From Streptomyces sp. 846.5 (GTDB taxonomy: Bacteria; Actinomycetota; Actinomycetes; Streptomycetales; Streptomycetaceae): a stretch of 64,000 bases of DNA. The stretch spans positions 4,574,001 to 4,638,000 of the forward strand of contig NZ_SOBN01000001.1 of the NCBI RefSeq assembly GCF_004365705.1, written 5' to 3'. Positions 41,855 through 53,493 of this stretch are shown one piece after another. The notes beneath the pieces are model-generated. The model searched no databases, was not told the DNA's origin, and was given only the letters and a program-made list of their open reading frames with translations. The first letter of the stretch is position 1. The number at the start of each line of letters is the position of its first letter. A program made the translations under genes and the position numbers.

Positions 41855-42828
41855 CCGCGCACGACCACGAGCACGACCATCCGGAGCTCCAGCTCGTCGA
41901 CGGCGGCGGCTGCGGGGACGGCTGCGCCTGCGGGGAGGAGTACGTCACCGGCCTGGACCCGGCGCTGGCCGCCCTGCTGGAGGAGGCCGGCCTGGACCCG
42001 GTCGAGGTCGAGGACATCGCCACCCTGGCGCTGGCCGAGGACCTGGCCGGCGGCGAGGACGTGACCTCCGTCGCGACCGTCCCCGAGGACGCCGTCGCCA
42101 CCGCCGACTTCACCGCCCGCCAGGCCGGCGTCGTCGCCGGGCTGAGGGTCGCCGAGGCGGTGCTCTCGCTGGTCGCCGAGGAGGAGTTCAGCGTCGAGCG
42201 GCACGCCGAGGACGGCGACCGGGTCGAGGCCGGGCAGGTGCTGCTCAGCGTGACCACCCGCACCCGCGACCTGCTCACCGCCGAGCGCAGCGCGCTCAAC
42301 CTGCTGTGCCACCTCTCCGGCATCGCCACCGCCACCCGGGCCTGGGCCGACGCCCTGGAGGGCACTGGCGCGGTGGTCCGCGACACCCGGAAGACCACCC
42401 CCGGGCTGCGCGCGCTGGAGAAGTACGCGGTGCGGGCCGGCGGCGGCGCCAACCACCGGATGGCGCTGTCGGACGCCGCCCTGGTCAAGGACAACCACGT
42501 GGTCGCCGCCGGCGGAGTCGCCGAGGCGTTCAAGGCCGTCCGCGACGCCTACCCGGACCTGGCCGTGGAGGTCGAGGTGGACCGCCTGGACCAGATCCAG
42601 CCGGTGCTGGACGCCGGGGCGGACCTGATCCTGCTCGACAACTTCACCGTCCCCGAACTGCGCGAGGCGGTCGCGCTGGTGGCCGGGCGGGCCAGGCTGG
42701 AGTCCTCCGGCGGCCTGACCTTCGACGACGCCCGTGCGGTCGGCGAGACCGGCGTGGACTACCTGGCGGTGGGCGCCCTCACCCACTCCTCGCCCATCCT
42801 TGACATCGGCCTGGACCTGCGCGGATAG
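41851..42828 (+). CDS. nadC: Nicotinate-nucleotide pyrophosphorylase (quinolinate PRTase)
   Basis: This 325-residue type II phosphoribosyltransferase converts quinolinate with PRPP to nicotinate mononucleotide. It has DTRKTTPGLRALEKYAV, KDNHVVAAGG and ESSGGLTFDDAR. The GTG at 41851 follows GAGGAG. Before the catalytic part is a 40-residue leader containing HDHEHDH (H4, H6, H8, H10) and CGDGCACG (C21, C25, C27). This is a metal-binding-looking tail absent from E. coli NadC, but I recall similar Cys-rich starts in streptomycetes. Confidence 0.95.
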   Translation: MTAHDHEHDHPELQLVDGGGCGDGCACGEEYVTGLDPALAALLEEAGLDPVEVEDIATLALAEDLAGGEDVTSVATVPEDAVATADFTARQAGVVAGLRVAEAVLSLVAEEEFSVERHAEDGDRVEAGQVLLSVTTRTRDLLTAERSALNLLCHLSGIATATRAWADALEGTGAVVRDTRKTTPGLRALEKYAVRAGGGANHRMALSDAALVKDNHVVAAGGVAEAFKAVRDAYPDLAVEVEVDRLDQIQPVLDAGADLILLDNFTVPELREAVALVAGRARLESSGGLTFDDARAVGETGVDYLAVGALTHSSPILDIGLDLRG

Positions 42829-42866
42829 TCCCCCGACTGCCTCTTAACCCTAGGAACGGCGCCAGC

Positions 42867-43652
42867 ATGCTGCTCACGATCGACGTCGGTAACACCCACA
42901 CCGTCCTCGGCCTGTTCGACGGCGAGGAGATCGTGGAGCACTGGCGGGTGTCCACCGACCCCCGCCGGACCGCCGACGAGACGGCCGTGCTGATGCAGGG
43001 GCTGATGGGCTCGCACCCCGCGCTGGGCGAGGACACCGTGGACGGTCTGGCGATCTGCTCCACGGTGCCCTCGGTACTGCACGAGCTGCGCGAGGTGACC
43101 CGCCGCTACTACGGGGACGTTCCGGCGGTGCTGGTGGAGCCGGGTGTCAAGACCGGGGTGCACGTCCTCACCGACAACCCCAAGGAGGTGGGCGCGGACC
43201 GGATCGTGAACACCCTCGCGGCCAAACACCTCTACGGCGGCCCCTGCATCGTGGTGGACTTCGGGACGGCGACCACGTTCGACGCCGTCAACGAGCGCGG
43301 CGACTACGTCGGCGGGGCGATCGCGCCCGGCATCGAGATCTCGGTGGAGGCGCTGGGGCTGCGCGGGGCGAAGCTGCCGAAGATCGAGATCATCCGTCCG
43401 CGCAATGTGATCGGCAAGAACACCGTGGAGTGCATGCAGTCCGGCATCCTCTACGGTTTCGCCGGGCAGGTGGACGGCGTGGTGAACCGCATGGCAGCGG
43501 AGCTGGCCACCGACCCTGACGACGTGCAGGTGATCGCCACGGGGGGGCTCGCGCCGCTGGTTCTGGGGGAGGCGAGCTCGATCGATGTGCACGAGCCCTG
43601 GCTGACCCTGATCGGGCTTCGGCTGGTCTATGAGCGGAACACTGCGGGTTAG
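42867..43652 (+). CDS. coaX: Type III pantothenate kinase
   Basis: This 261-residue ASKHA-fold kinase phosphorylates pantothenate in coenzyme A synthesis. It has the phosphate loop MLLTIDVGNTHTVLG (D6), GADRIVN and DFGTATTFD. It completes the pathway begun by panC and panD in the same run. AGGAACGGC precedes the ATG. It ends 3 bp before palindrome copy H. Confidence 0.95.
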   Translation: MLLTIDVGNTHTVLGLFDGEEIVEHWRVSTDPRRTADETAVLMQGLMGSHPALGEDTVDGLAICSTVPSVLHELREVTRRYYGDVPAVLVEPGVKTGVHVLTDNPKEVGADRIVNTLAAKHLYGGPCIVVDFGTATTFDAVNERGDYVGGAIAPGIEISVEALGLRGAKLPKIEIIRPRNVIGKNTVECMQSGILYGFAGQVDGVVNRMAAELATDPDDVQVIATGGLAPLVLGEASSIDVHEPWLTLIGLRLVYERNTAG

Positions 43653-43655
43653 CGG

Positions 43656-43747
43656 ATGGCTTGTCGCGCAGTTCCCCGCGCCCCTAGCTTGTGCAACTGG
43701 CCCAGTTGCAGACCCCTAGGGGCGCGGGGACCTGCGCGACAAGCCAT
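43656..43747. repeat. Dispersed palindromic element, copy H
   Basis: The 31-bp arms at 43656-43686 and 43717-43747 have a single mismatch (GGGGACCTGC against GGGGAACTGC). They enclose the perfect nested hairpin TGCAACTGG-C-CCAGTTGCA (43692-43710). The element lies 3 bp after the coaX stop, before a same-strand gene. The outer ends are of the GGCTTGTCGCGC type. Confidence 0.93.
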
Positions 43748-43830
43748 GCACCTGCCGCACCCGACGATCCGTCAGAACTCCCTGCGCGTCGATAATCACA
43801 AATAGGTCATGCCGGGCATAGTGTCAACTC

Positions 43831-44694
43831 ATGCCTACGCCTCACGGGTCTCGCGGCGGTATGGCCTTCAGCGCGGACGAGCTGCGGGTGCTGCGGCGCG
43901 CCCTCGCCCAGGTCTTGAATCCACCGGTTCCGAACCCGACGAATCAGCTCCTGACGCCCGCCCTGGTCCCGGCCCGCGCCCCGCACCCGCTGGGCTGGGC
44001 CTCGGACGTCCAGGACGTCCTGCGCCTCACCGAGGCCATCGAGGAGGCCGTCCACGAGGCGGGCCGGATGCGCGCCTTCGCCCTCGCCGACCTGGCCCGC
44101 TACCGGCAGGCCCTCCCCGGCAGCGCCGGCGGCTACCTGGAGCGGTTGGACGAGGCCGTCGCCGACGGCTACCTCCCCGAGGCCGACGACCTCGCCGCGC
44201 TGCGCTCGCTGACCGCGCAGCCCTGCGCGCCGGCCGAGCGCGCCCGCAGGCTCGCCCTGCGAGCCCGCTGCGGCGAGCTCGCCGAAGCCGCGGTGCGCCG
44301 CCGCCTGGAGTCCGCGACGAGGCCGCCCCAGCTGGTCGGCGGCACGGTGACCGAGTTCGCCCGTCCGGCGCGCACGCCGCGTCCGCGCGGGGGTACGGGG
44401 GGTCGCACCCCGGAAATCCGGAACAGCCCGGGGGGAGCCCCCCTCTCCCTGCCGAACCGACGTGGAGGTCCCATTCCCATGGCTTCGTCCGACACCCCCA
44501 CCCCCAGCAGCAAGGCCGCTCCGGCCGACGCCGACGCCGACGAGACCGAGGTCGAGCAGGAGGAGGAGCAGGAGCAGACCCGCCCCGCCGTCCGTCCGGT
44601 GCCGACCCCCGCCGACCTGTTCCCGCGCGGGGTCCGCAAGCCGCAGGCACATGCGCCGGGCGGCGGCTCGCAGCTGGCCACCGGCACCGGCTGA
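43831..44694 (+). CDS. Conserved streptomycete protein, unknown function
   Basis: This 287-residue protein has a helical N-terminal half (residues 10-170; SADELRVLRRALAQVL, VLRLTEAIEEAVHEAGRM). The C-terminal half is disordered, with Gly/Pro-rich and then acidic runs (ETEVEQEEEQEQ, about 240-252). There is no signal peptide or membrane segment. The start MPTPHGSRGG is the one I recall for streptomycete homologues, though an internal ATG at 43861 (MAFSADEL) is possible. No catalytic motif is seen. Confidence 0.72.
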   Translation: MPTPHGSRGGMAFSADELRVLRRALAQVLNPPVPNPTNQLLTPALVPARAPHPLGWASDVQDVLRLTEAIEEAVHEAGRMRAFALADLARYRQALPGSAGGYLERLDEAVADGYLPEADDLAALRSLTAQPCAPAERARRLALRARCGELAEAAVRRRLESATRPPQLVGGTVTEFARPARTPRPRGGTGGRTPEIRNSPGGAPLSLPNRRGGPIPMASSDTPTPSSKAAPADADADETEVEQEEEQEQTRPAVRPVPTPADLFPRGVRKPQAHAPGGGSQLATGTG

Positions 44695-44769
44695 GACCCG
44701 TCATGATCACAAGTTGATGTCGGACGGGTTCCGGTTGCCGCACTCCGGCACCCGGGTGCCCGGACCCGT

Positions 44770-44828
44770 CCCCTGGGGTGATTTGATCTGCGACACCGCA
44801 GTCCAGCACCTCGCCCCAGGGGGAAAAG
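44770..44828 (+). promoter_or_regulatory. Hairpin that can hide the ribosome-binding site
   Basis: CCCCTGGGG (44770-44778) can pair with CCCCAGGGG (44814-44822). The second includes the start of the ribosome-binding site AGGGGGAAAAG, ahead of the sortase-substrate ATG at 44832. The fold would reduce translation until opened. A separate GGCACCCGGGTGCC palindrome (44747-44760) lies just upstream and may end the previous transcript. Confidence 0.35.
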
Positions 44829-44831
44829 TCC

Positions 44832-46610
44832 ATGTCAGACGCGCTTTTGCGCCGGTTCGCCCGGATCGGTGCCGCAATCGTCGCGGCCTCGGCCATATCC
44901 GTCGGCCTCACCGTCCTCCCGGCCCAGGCGGACTCCGTTTCCGGGTCCGCGTCCGGCAGCAAGGCGCTGATCACAGTGATCGCCCCGTCGGCGGTGACGC
45001 TGGTGCCGCAGCCCGCGAGCGGCGGCCCGACCGCCCTGACGACGCTCACCCCGGTGGTGCTGAACGAGGGTGACATCGCCCAGGCGAAGGACGTCGTGCT
45101 CAGCATCGACGCGAGCGGGCTCACCGGGGTCGCCGAGCTCACGCTGCCCGCCAAGGAGGACTGCGCCTTCACCGACGCGGCGCACACCAAGGCCGACTGC
45201 CACCTGGGCTCGGTCGAGACCTTCGGCACGGTGGACCTGGGCGTCCGCACCCTTGCCGGAGCCGCGGTCGGCAGCACCGGCAAGCTGTCCTTCAAGGCCA
45301 CCGCCTCCAACGCGGTCGAGGACCCGTCGGACACCGCCGCGGACCTCACCACCGTCATCACCGTCGGCGACGGTCCCGACCTGGCGACCGGCGAGGTCGG
45401 CGGCCTGACCGTGAAGCCGGGCGGGAGCACCTCCTACACCCCGAAGCTGCGCAACGTGGGCGACCGGGACTCCGCCAAGGGCGTGGTGATGCTGATCGAC
45501 GCGGCCGACGCTCTCGGCGGAAGCGCCTTCACCGTCGGCGGCAACTACAGCAACTGCCAGTACGGCGTCGGCGACACCAGCCTGCCGGCCGCCGAGCGCA
45601 CCGGCGTGCTGTGCCACTTCGACGACGTCGTGGTGCACCCGGGCGACGTGCTGCAGCCCTCCGCGCCGATCACCGTCAAGGCCACCTCGGACGCCACCAT
45701 CGGCTACACCGCGTACGGCTTCGACACCGTCGGCGGCGATCTGACCCAGGGCCTCAGCAAGGGCCACAGCGGCACCGGCGCCGCGCTCGGCCTGGTGTCG
45801 GTGCCCGCAGGCTCCAGCCGGGCCCTGGTCGGCGACCTGAACTACGGCAACAACGTCGGCATCGCCCAGCTGACCACCGGTCAGACGCTGGACGTCATGG
45901 CCACGACCGGGAACGTCAGCGGCACCGTCGGCAGCGGCGTCGAGCTGGGCGCCGGGGTCGCCAACGTCGGCACCCTGCCCACCAGGAGCCTGGACGGCGC
46001 CCCGTCCGCCAAGGACACCGCCGCGCTGCTGGTCGCCCTGCCGGTCGGCGTCAAGGTCACCAAGGTCCCCGCGGGATGCTTCGACGACCAGACCGCCTCG
46101 GCCCAGTCCGCTCGGAGCCGCCTCGGCAGCCGGCTGAGCAGCAGGATGGCCACCGCGGTCGGCACCCTGCCCACCGACATCGGCGCCGTGTACGCCTGTA
46201 TCGTCGACTCGGTGATCCAGCCGGGGGGCACCAACCTCTTCACCTTCACCGTGGAGCCGACCAAGGTGCTGCACGCCGCCCAGGGCGCGGTGGTGGCCTT
46301 CACCGGTTCGGGCATCGACGACGACATGACCAACAACATCGCCGACTTCACCGTCGACGCGGTCAAGGCGACCACCGCCCCGGTCACCGCCACGGCCTCG
46401 GCCACGGCGAGCGCCTCGGCCACGGCTTCGGCCGCCTCCTCGGCCTCGGTGACCGCCTCCGCCTCGGCGACGTCCACCGGCGGCGCCCTGGCCCAGACCG
46501 GTGGCGGTGACGACACCACCCCGATGCTCTTCTACGGCATCGGCGCCATCGCCCTGGGCGTGGCCGGCGTCCTGCTCGCCCGCCGCCGCAGGACCGGCAG
46601 CCACGGCTGA
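44832..46610 (+). CDS. Cell-wall-anchored surface protein (class E sortase substrate)
   Basis: This 592-residue exported protein has a signal peptide (ARIGAAIVAASAISVGLTVL, cut near AQA, residue 34). Two or more beta-sandwich domains resembling DUF11/CARDB-type repeats follow (TVKPGGSTSYTPKLRNVGD, residues 190-330), then a Thr/Ala/Ser linker (TATASATASASATAS, about 515-545). The sorting signal LAQTG (553-557), a membrane helix and RRRRTG form the C-terminus. LAxTG is the class E sortase motif of streptomycetes. Paired cysteines (for example in ED-C-AF and AD-C-HL) may form extracellular disulfides. No sortase gene is in the window. Confidence 0.88.
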   Translation: MSDALLRRFARIGAAIVAASAISVGLTVLPAQADSVSGSASGSKALITVIAPSAVTLVPQPASGGPTALTTLTPVVLNEGDIAQAKDVVLSIDASGLTGVAELTLPAKEDCAFTDAAHTKADCHLGSVETFGTVDLGVRTLAGAAVGSTGKLSFKATASNAVEDPSDTAADLTTVITVGDGPDLATGEVGGLTVKPGGSTSYTPKLRNVGDRDSAKGVVMLIDAADALGGSAFTVGGNYSNCQYGVGDTSLPAAERTGVLCHFDDVVVHPGDVLQPSAPITVKATSDATIGYTAYGFDTVGGDLTQGLSKGHSGTGAALGLVSVPAGSSRALVGDLNYGNNVGIAQLTTGQTLDVMATTGNVSGTVGSGVELGAGVANVGTLPTRSLDGAPSAKDTAALLVALPVGVKVTKVPAGCFDDQTASAQSARSRLGSRLSSRMATAVGTLPTDIGAVYACIVDSVIQPGGTNLFTFTVEPTKVLHAAQGAVVAFTGSGIDDDMTNNIADFTVDAVKATTAPVTATASATASASATASAASSASVTASASATSTGGALAQTGGGDDTTPMLFYGIGAIALGVAGVLLARRRRTGSHG

Positions 46611-46632
46611 CCCGTCCGTACCAGTGCTGTCC

Positions 46633-46671
46633 CAGTGCCCCGCCGCCCGGTAATCGGGTGGCGGGGCACTG
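46633..46671. terminator. Terminator hairpin after the surface-protein gene
   Basis: A 17-bp, nearly perfect stem (CAGTGCCCCGCCGCCCG / CGGGTGGCGGGGCACTG) around GTAAT separates the surface-protein gene from lysS. A promoter for lysS must lie in the short remainder (GGTCGATACCCTTGGACG). Confidence 0.85.
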
Positions 46672-46695
46672 CTGTGCGGTCGATACCCTTGGACG

Positions 46696-48228
<1,533 letters not shown>

Positions 48229-48249
48229 GACTGCCGCGCCTCAGCGGCG

Positions 48250-48290
48250 ACCCCGGTCCCCGGTTCCTCCGGGGGCCGGGGTTAGCCTTT
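48250..48290 (+). terminator. Terminator after lysS
   Basis: ACCCCGGTCCCCGG / CCGGGGGCCGGGGT (14 bp with one wobble) and a TTCCT loop are followed by TTAGCCTTTT, a short U-run rare in this genome. Confidence 0.85.
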
Positions 48291-48341
48291 TGCCGCGACG
48301 TTTTCTCCAGTTTCTCCAGTTCCCAGAGGCGGTCCGGATCC

Positions 48342-48512
48342 ATGCAGTACATCGAGGCACTGACGCCCCCCGTTGTGATGTGCATCGCCTTCAGCCTGAT
48401 GATCCGCACGCTCTTCCGTAACCAGGGCGGGGCCAATGCCGCCAAGGAGGACGCCGTGGCCGAGGCGATCACCGTCGCCGCGACCCCGGCACAGCGTCTC
48501 GCCAAGGACTAA
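48342..48512 (+). CDS. Small membrane protein (56 aa)
   Basis: This 56-residue protein has one membrane helix (PPVVMCIAFSLMIRTLF, residues 9-25) and a polar tail (NAAKEDAVAEAITVAATPAQ). The ATG at 48342 lies after the lysS terminator, with GAGGCGG upstream. Its codon bias agrees with translation. Small proteins of this kind recur between lysS and lsr2 in streptomycetes. The function is unknown. Confidence 0.65.
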   Translation: MQYIEALTPPVVMCIAFSLMIRTLFRNQGGANAAKEDAVAEAITVAATPAQRLAKD

Positions 48513-48605
48513 ACGCCCCCTTTCACAGCCGGAACCTGCACAATGCTTATGTCCGGCAAAGGCGATATATGCGCCGCTTAGTCTGCCCAGGGGGAGAGAA
48601 CGGCG

Positions 48606-49058
48606 ATGGTGCGCCAACTCGGTGAACTCGAGAACGAGGTGATGACCCGGGTATGGCAGTGGAACCGCCCGGTGACGGTTCGCGAGGTTCTCGAGGATCT
48701 GCTGCGGGAACGCGAGCTCGCCTACACGACCGTGATGACCGTGATGGACAAGTTGTTCCAGAAGGGCTGGCTCCGCAGGGAACAGGAGGGCCGGGCGTTC
48801 CGATATGAGCCGGTGTCCTCGCGCGAGGCCTATACCGCGGCGCTGATGAACGACGCATGGGCGACCAGTGACAACCCGGCCGCGGCCCTGGTCCACTTCT
48901 TCGGCATGATGTCTCCCGAACAACAGGACGCCTTGCGCGACGCATTGCGGGTCGCCGCACCGCCGCCGGTCGAACAGTCCGCCGAAGAAGCGCCGGCAGA
49001 AGCCCCTGCGGAAGCCCCCTCCGAAATCGGTGCGCCCGAGGACCCCGAGGCACGATAG
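48606..49058 (+). CDS. BlaI/MecI-family transcriptional regulator
   Basis: This 150-residue winged-helix protein has LGELENEVMTRVWQWNRPVT, VREVLEDLLRERELAYTTVM and MDKLFQKGWLRREQEGRAF, the BlaI DNA-binding signature. The C-terminus is Pro/Glu/Ala-rich rather than the usual dimer helices alone. No BlaR-type sensor protease or beta-lactamase gene is nearby, so the trigger is unknown. The ATG follows GGGGGAGAACGGCG. It ends 9 bp before the GNAT gene, forming a likely operon. Confidence 0.87.
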   Translation: MVRQLGELENEVMTRVWQWNRPVTVREVLEDLLRERELAYTTVMTVMDKLFQKGWLRREQEGRAFRYEPVSSREAYTAALMNDAWATSDNPAAALVHFFGMMSPEQQDALRDALRVAAPPPVEQSAEEAPAEAPAEAPSEIGAPEDPEAR

Positions 49059-49067
49059 CGTCCTTCC

Positions 49068-49571
49068 ATGGAGCTCACGATCCGCCGCGCGCGGACCAGC
49101 GATGTACGGGCCATCCGCAGGCTGGTTGACGGCTATGCGCGCGAACGGATCCTGTTGAACAAGCCCACCGTCACCCTGTTCGAGTCGGTGCAGGAGTTCT
49201 GGGTCGCCGAGCGGGACGACAACGCCGAGGTGGTCGCCTGCGGCGCACTGCATGTGATGTGGGAGGATCTCGCCGAGGTGCGCACTCTGGCGGTGGATCC
49301 CGCCTGTCGCGGCACCGGCATCGGGCACCGTCTTCTGGAGAAGTTGACGCAGACCGCGCGCTGGATCGGGGTCCGTCGCATTTTCTGTCTGACGTTCGAA
49401 GTGGACTTCTTCGCCAAACACGGCTTCGTCGAGATCGGGGCGACTCCGGTCGACGCCGATGTGTACGAGGAGCTCCTGCGAAGCTACGACGAAGGTGTTG
49501 CGGAGTTCCTGGATCTGGAACGCGTCAAACCCAACACCTTGGGCAACACACGGATGCTCTTGCACCTCTGA
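49068..49571 (+). CDS. GNAT N-acetyltransferase (ArgA-like)
   Basis: This 167-residue acetyl-CoA-dependent transferase has the acetyl-CoA loop VDPACRGTGIGHRLLEKL (motif A) and FFAKHGFVEIG (motif B). The layout, with VDGYARERILLNKPTVTLFE at the start, is that of the short N-acetylglutamate synthase type (ArgA) of actinobacteria, which feeds arginine synthesis. No other arg genes adjoin, so the symbol is left open. It is likely co-transcribed with the BlaI-like gene. Confidence 0.85.
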   Translation: MELTIRRARTSDVRAIRRLVDGYARERILLNKPTVTLFESVQEFWVAERDDNAEVVACGALHVMWEDLAEVRTLAVDPACRGTGIGHRLLEKLTQTARWIGVRRIFCLTFEVDFFAKHGFVEIGATPVDADVYEELLRSYDEGVAEFLDLERVKPNTLGNTRMLLHL

Positions 49572-49698
49572 CCCGGGTCCGTCAAGCGGGCTTCGGAAGC
49601 ATGCCGGGACAGCACTTCGGGCAGAGGGTTTGAATTTTCGCCGGAAAGAGGGTTTCCTTTCCTACAAGTAATCCATGCTTTTGAGGAAAGGGAAGCCC
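49572..49698 (+). promoter_or_regulatory. AT-rich lsr2 promoter region
   Basis: This 127-bp gap includes an AT-rich stretch at 49627-49690 (GGTTTGAATTTTCGCC, then TTTCCTTTCCTACAAGTAATCC). It also has a small GGAAA...TTTCC hairpin (about 49642-49656). Lsr2 binds AT-rich DNA in its family, so feedback control of its own gene is likely. Confidence 0.5.
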
Positions 49699-50046
49699 GT
49701 GGCGCAGAAGGTCCAGGTCCTTCTTGTCGATGATCTCGAGGGCGGCGAGGCGGACGAGACGGTGACGTTTGCTCTCGACGGGGTTGCCTACGAGATCGAT
49801 CTCACGCACACGAACGCCGGGAAGCTCCGCGAGCTCCTGGCTCCGTACACCGACAAGGGCCGCAAGCAGAGCGGTCGCGGTGCCGTCAGCGGCGGTCGCG
49901 GCCGTGGTCGCTCGCCGCGGCCGGTGGGCGGAAACCCCGACACGGCCAAGATCCGTGCCTGGGCCAAGGAGAACGGCCACGAGGTCAACGACCGCGGCCG
50001 GGTGCCGAGCACGGTCCGCGAGGCGTACGAGAAGGCCAACGGCTGA
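49699..50046 (+). CDS. lsr2: Lsr2 nucleoid-associated protein
   Basis: This is a 115-residue H-NS-like xenogeneic silencer. The N-terminal dimer domain (AQKVQVLLVDDLEGGEADET, then FALDGVAYEIDLT) is followed by a Gly/Arg/Ser linker (GGRGRGRSPRPVGG). The C-terminal DNA-binding domain KIRAWAKENGHEVNDRGRVP has the minor-groove RGR motif. The GTG at 49699 with GGAAAGGGAAG upstream is preferred over an ATG at 49675. Lsr2 typically silences accessory, AT-rich genes, which is relevant to the terpene and conflict loci nearby. Confidence 0.97.
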   Translation: MAQKVQVLLVDDLEGGEADETVTFALDGVAYEIDLTHTNAGKLRELLAPYTDKGRKQSGRGAVSGGRGRGRSPRPVGGNPDTAKIRAWAKENGHEVNDRGRVPSTVREAYEKANG

Positions 50047-50062
50047 CGGGTCCTACAGAGCC

Positions 50063-50461
50063 TTAAAGGGCGCTGCTCTGCTCCATGAGGGCGCGGGCGC
50101 AGGCATCCGCGAGGGTGTCCAGGGCCTGCGGCAGATGGTGCTCCGCGAGGGCTCCGGAGCGGGCCTGGTGGGGCACTGTAGGCATGGGGACCGGCATGGG
50201 GACCGGCATCGGGCGGGTGCGCAGCACCCCGTCCAGGTGCCCCCAGCCGAGCCAGCGCAGCAACTCGGGGACGTCCCCGGCGCTGCCGGGGGCGAGCCGC
50301 AGCAGCAGCCGGTCGCCCTCCACGGCGACCTGGCCGCAGGGCCGTCCACGCCTGCGCATCTGCGCGAGCGCGGCCAGCCCTGCGTCCAGCGGCGCCTCGA
50401 CGGCGTCATCGGTGTTCAGGCTGCCGGTGTTCAGGCCGGCGTCCTGCTGATGGGTGGTCAC
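50063..50461 (-). CDS. Small protein resembling the SCO3374 family
   Basis: This is a 132-residue product if the GTG at 50461 is used. The middle (GSAGDVPELLRWLGWGHLD) resembles a segment I recall from the streptomycete protein between lsr2 and clpC. A Met-Pro repeat (PMPVPMPVPMPTVP, residues 80-95) follows, then a helix ending ALMEQSSAL. The ribosome-binding site is weak (GGGCAGGAT) and the frame remains open to 50626, so the start is uncertain. The stop lies 16 bp from the convergent lsr2 stop. Confidence 0.5.
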   Translation of the reverse strand: MTTHQQDAGLNTGSLNTDDAVEAPLDAGLAALAQMRRRGRPCGQVAVEGDRLLLRLAPGSAGDVPELLRWLGWGHLDGVLRTRPMPVPMPVPMPTVPHQARSGALAEHHLPQALDTLADACARALMEQSSAL

Positions 50462-50889
50462 ATCCTGCCCAACTCGCGACACCCGGCCCCGGTTACGCAG
50501 GGAGTCGCTTCCGCTGCGTCCTGTCACGGACCCGGCCCGCGCCGATCGTCCGACTTCTCGGTAGGCGAACACCTGGTGCGGGAAAGTCGGTATGGACCTG
50601 GGTGCACTGCGGGTATGAATGCCCATGTGAGGGCTTCACGGCCGAATCCTCGCGGCGTGTCGGGGGAAGCGTTCGCCGTCGGCGTAGCGTTTCCAGGTGG
50701 ATCTGCCTGGCCTGCGGGAACACCATCCCGCAGCATTCGGTTGGAGTCATTGTCCGCCGTCGCGAGCATTGCGGGACGGTGGGGTGTCGGCGGTTGAAGT
50801 GAGCTGTTCCGGCCTCCGGGACTAGCATGCGGAAGGACAGGGAGGGGACCGACCCCTCACTGCCCGACCGCTCTGAGGAGCGATTAACG
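50462..50889 (+). promoter_or_regulatory. clpC upstream region with candidate ClgR box
   Basis: No convincing gene fills this 428-bp gap. At 50671-50687 GTTCGCCGTCGGCGTAG lies close to the ClgR consensus (CGCYNANRGCG read on the minus strand). ClgR activates clp genes in Streptomyces and Corynebacterium. GAGGAG at 50874-50879 is the clpC ribosome-binding site, 10 bp before the ATG. The box lies about 200 bp before clpC, rather far if the promoter is near the gene. Confidence 0.45.
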
Positions 50890-53406
<2,517 letters not shown>

Positions 53407-53429
53407 CCCGACCGGTCGGTAGTGCCTAC

Positions 53430-53467
53430 GCAGGGCCCGGTTCCCCGAAAGGGGGGCCGGGCCCTGC
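53430..53467. terminator. Terminator after clpC
   Basis: A 17-bp stem (GCAGGGCCCGGTTCCCC / GGGGGGCCGGGCCCTGC, two wobble pairs) with a GAAA tetraloop lies between the convergent clpC and DUF1906 genes. Confidence 0.9.
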
Positions 53468-53493
53468 GGCATGCGGTGGGGTGGGGTCGGTGG

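Noticed and set aside
44747-44760. GGCACCCGGGTGCC as a terminator of its own
   Set aside because: It has no loop and no U-run. It is reported only as part of the leader description.
50602-50802. 66-aa Cys-rich frame upstream of clpC
   Set aside because: It has seven cysteines that could suggest a zinc ribbon, but no ribosome-binding site and poor codon bias. It also overlaps the region with the ClgR-like box.
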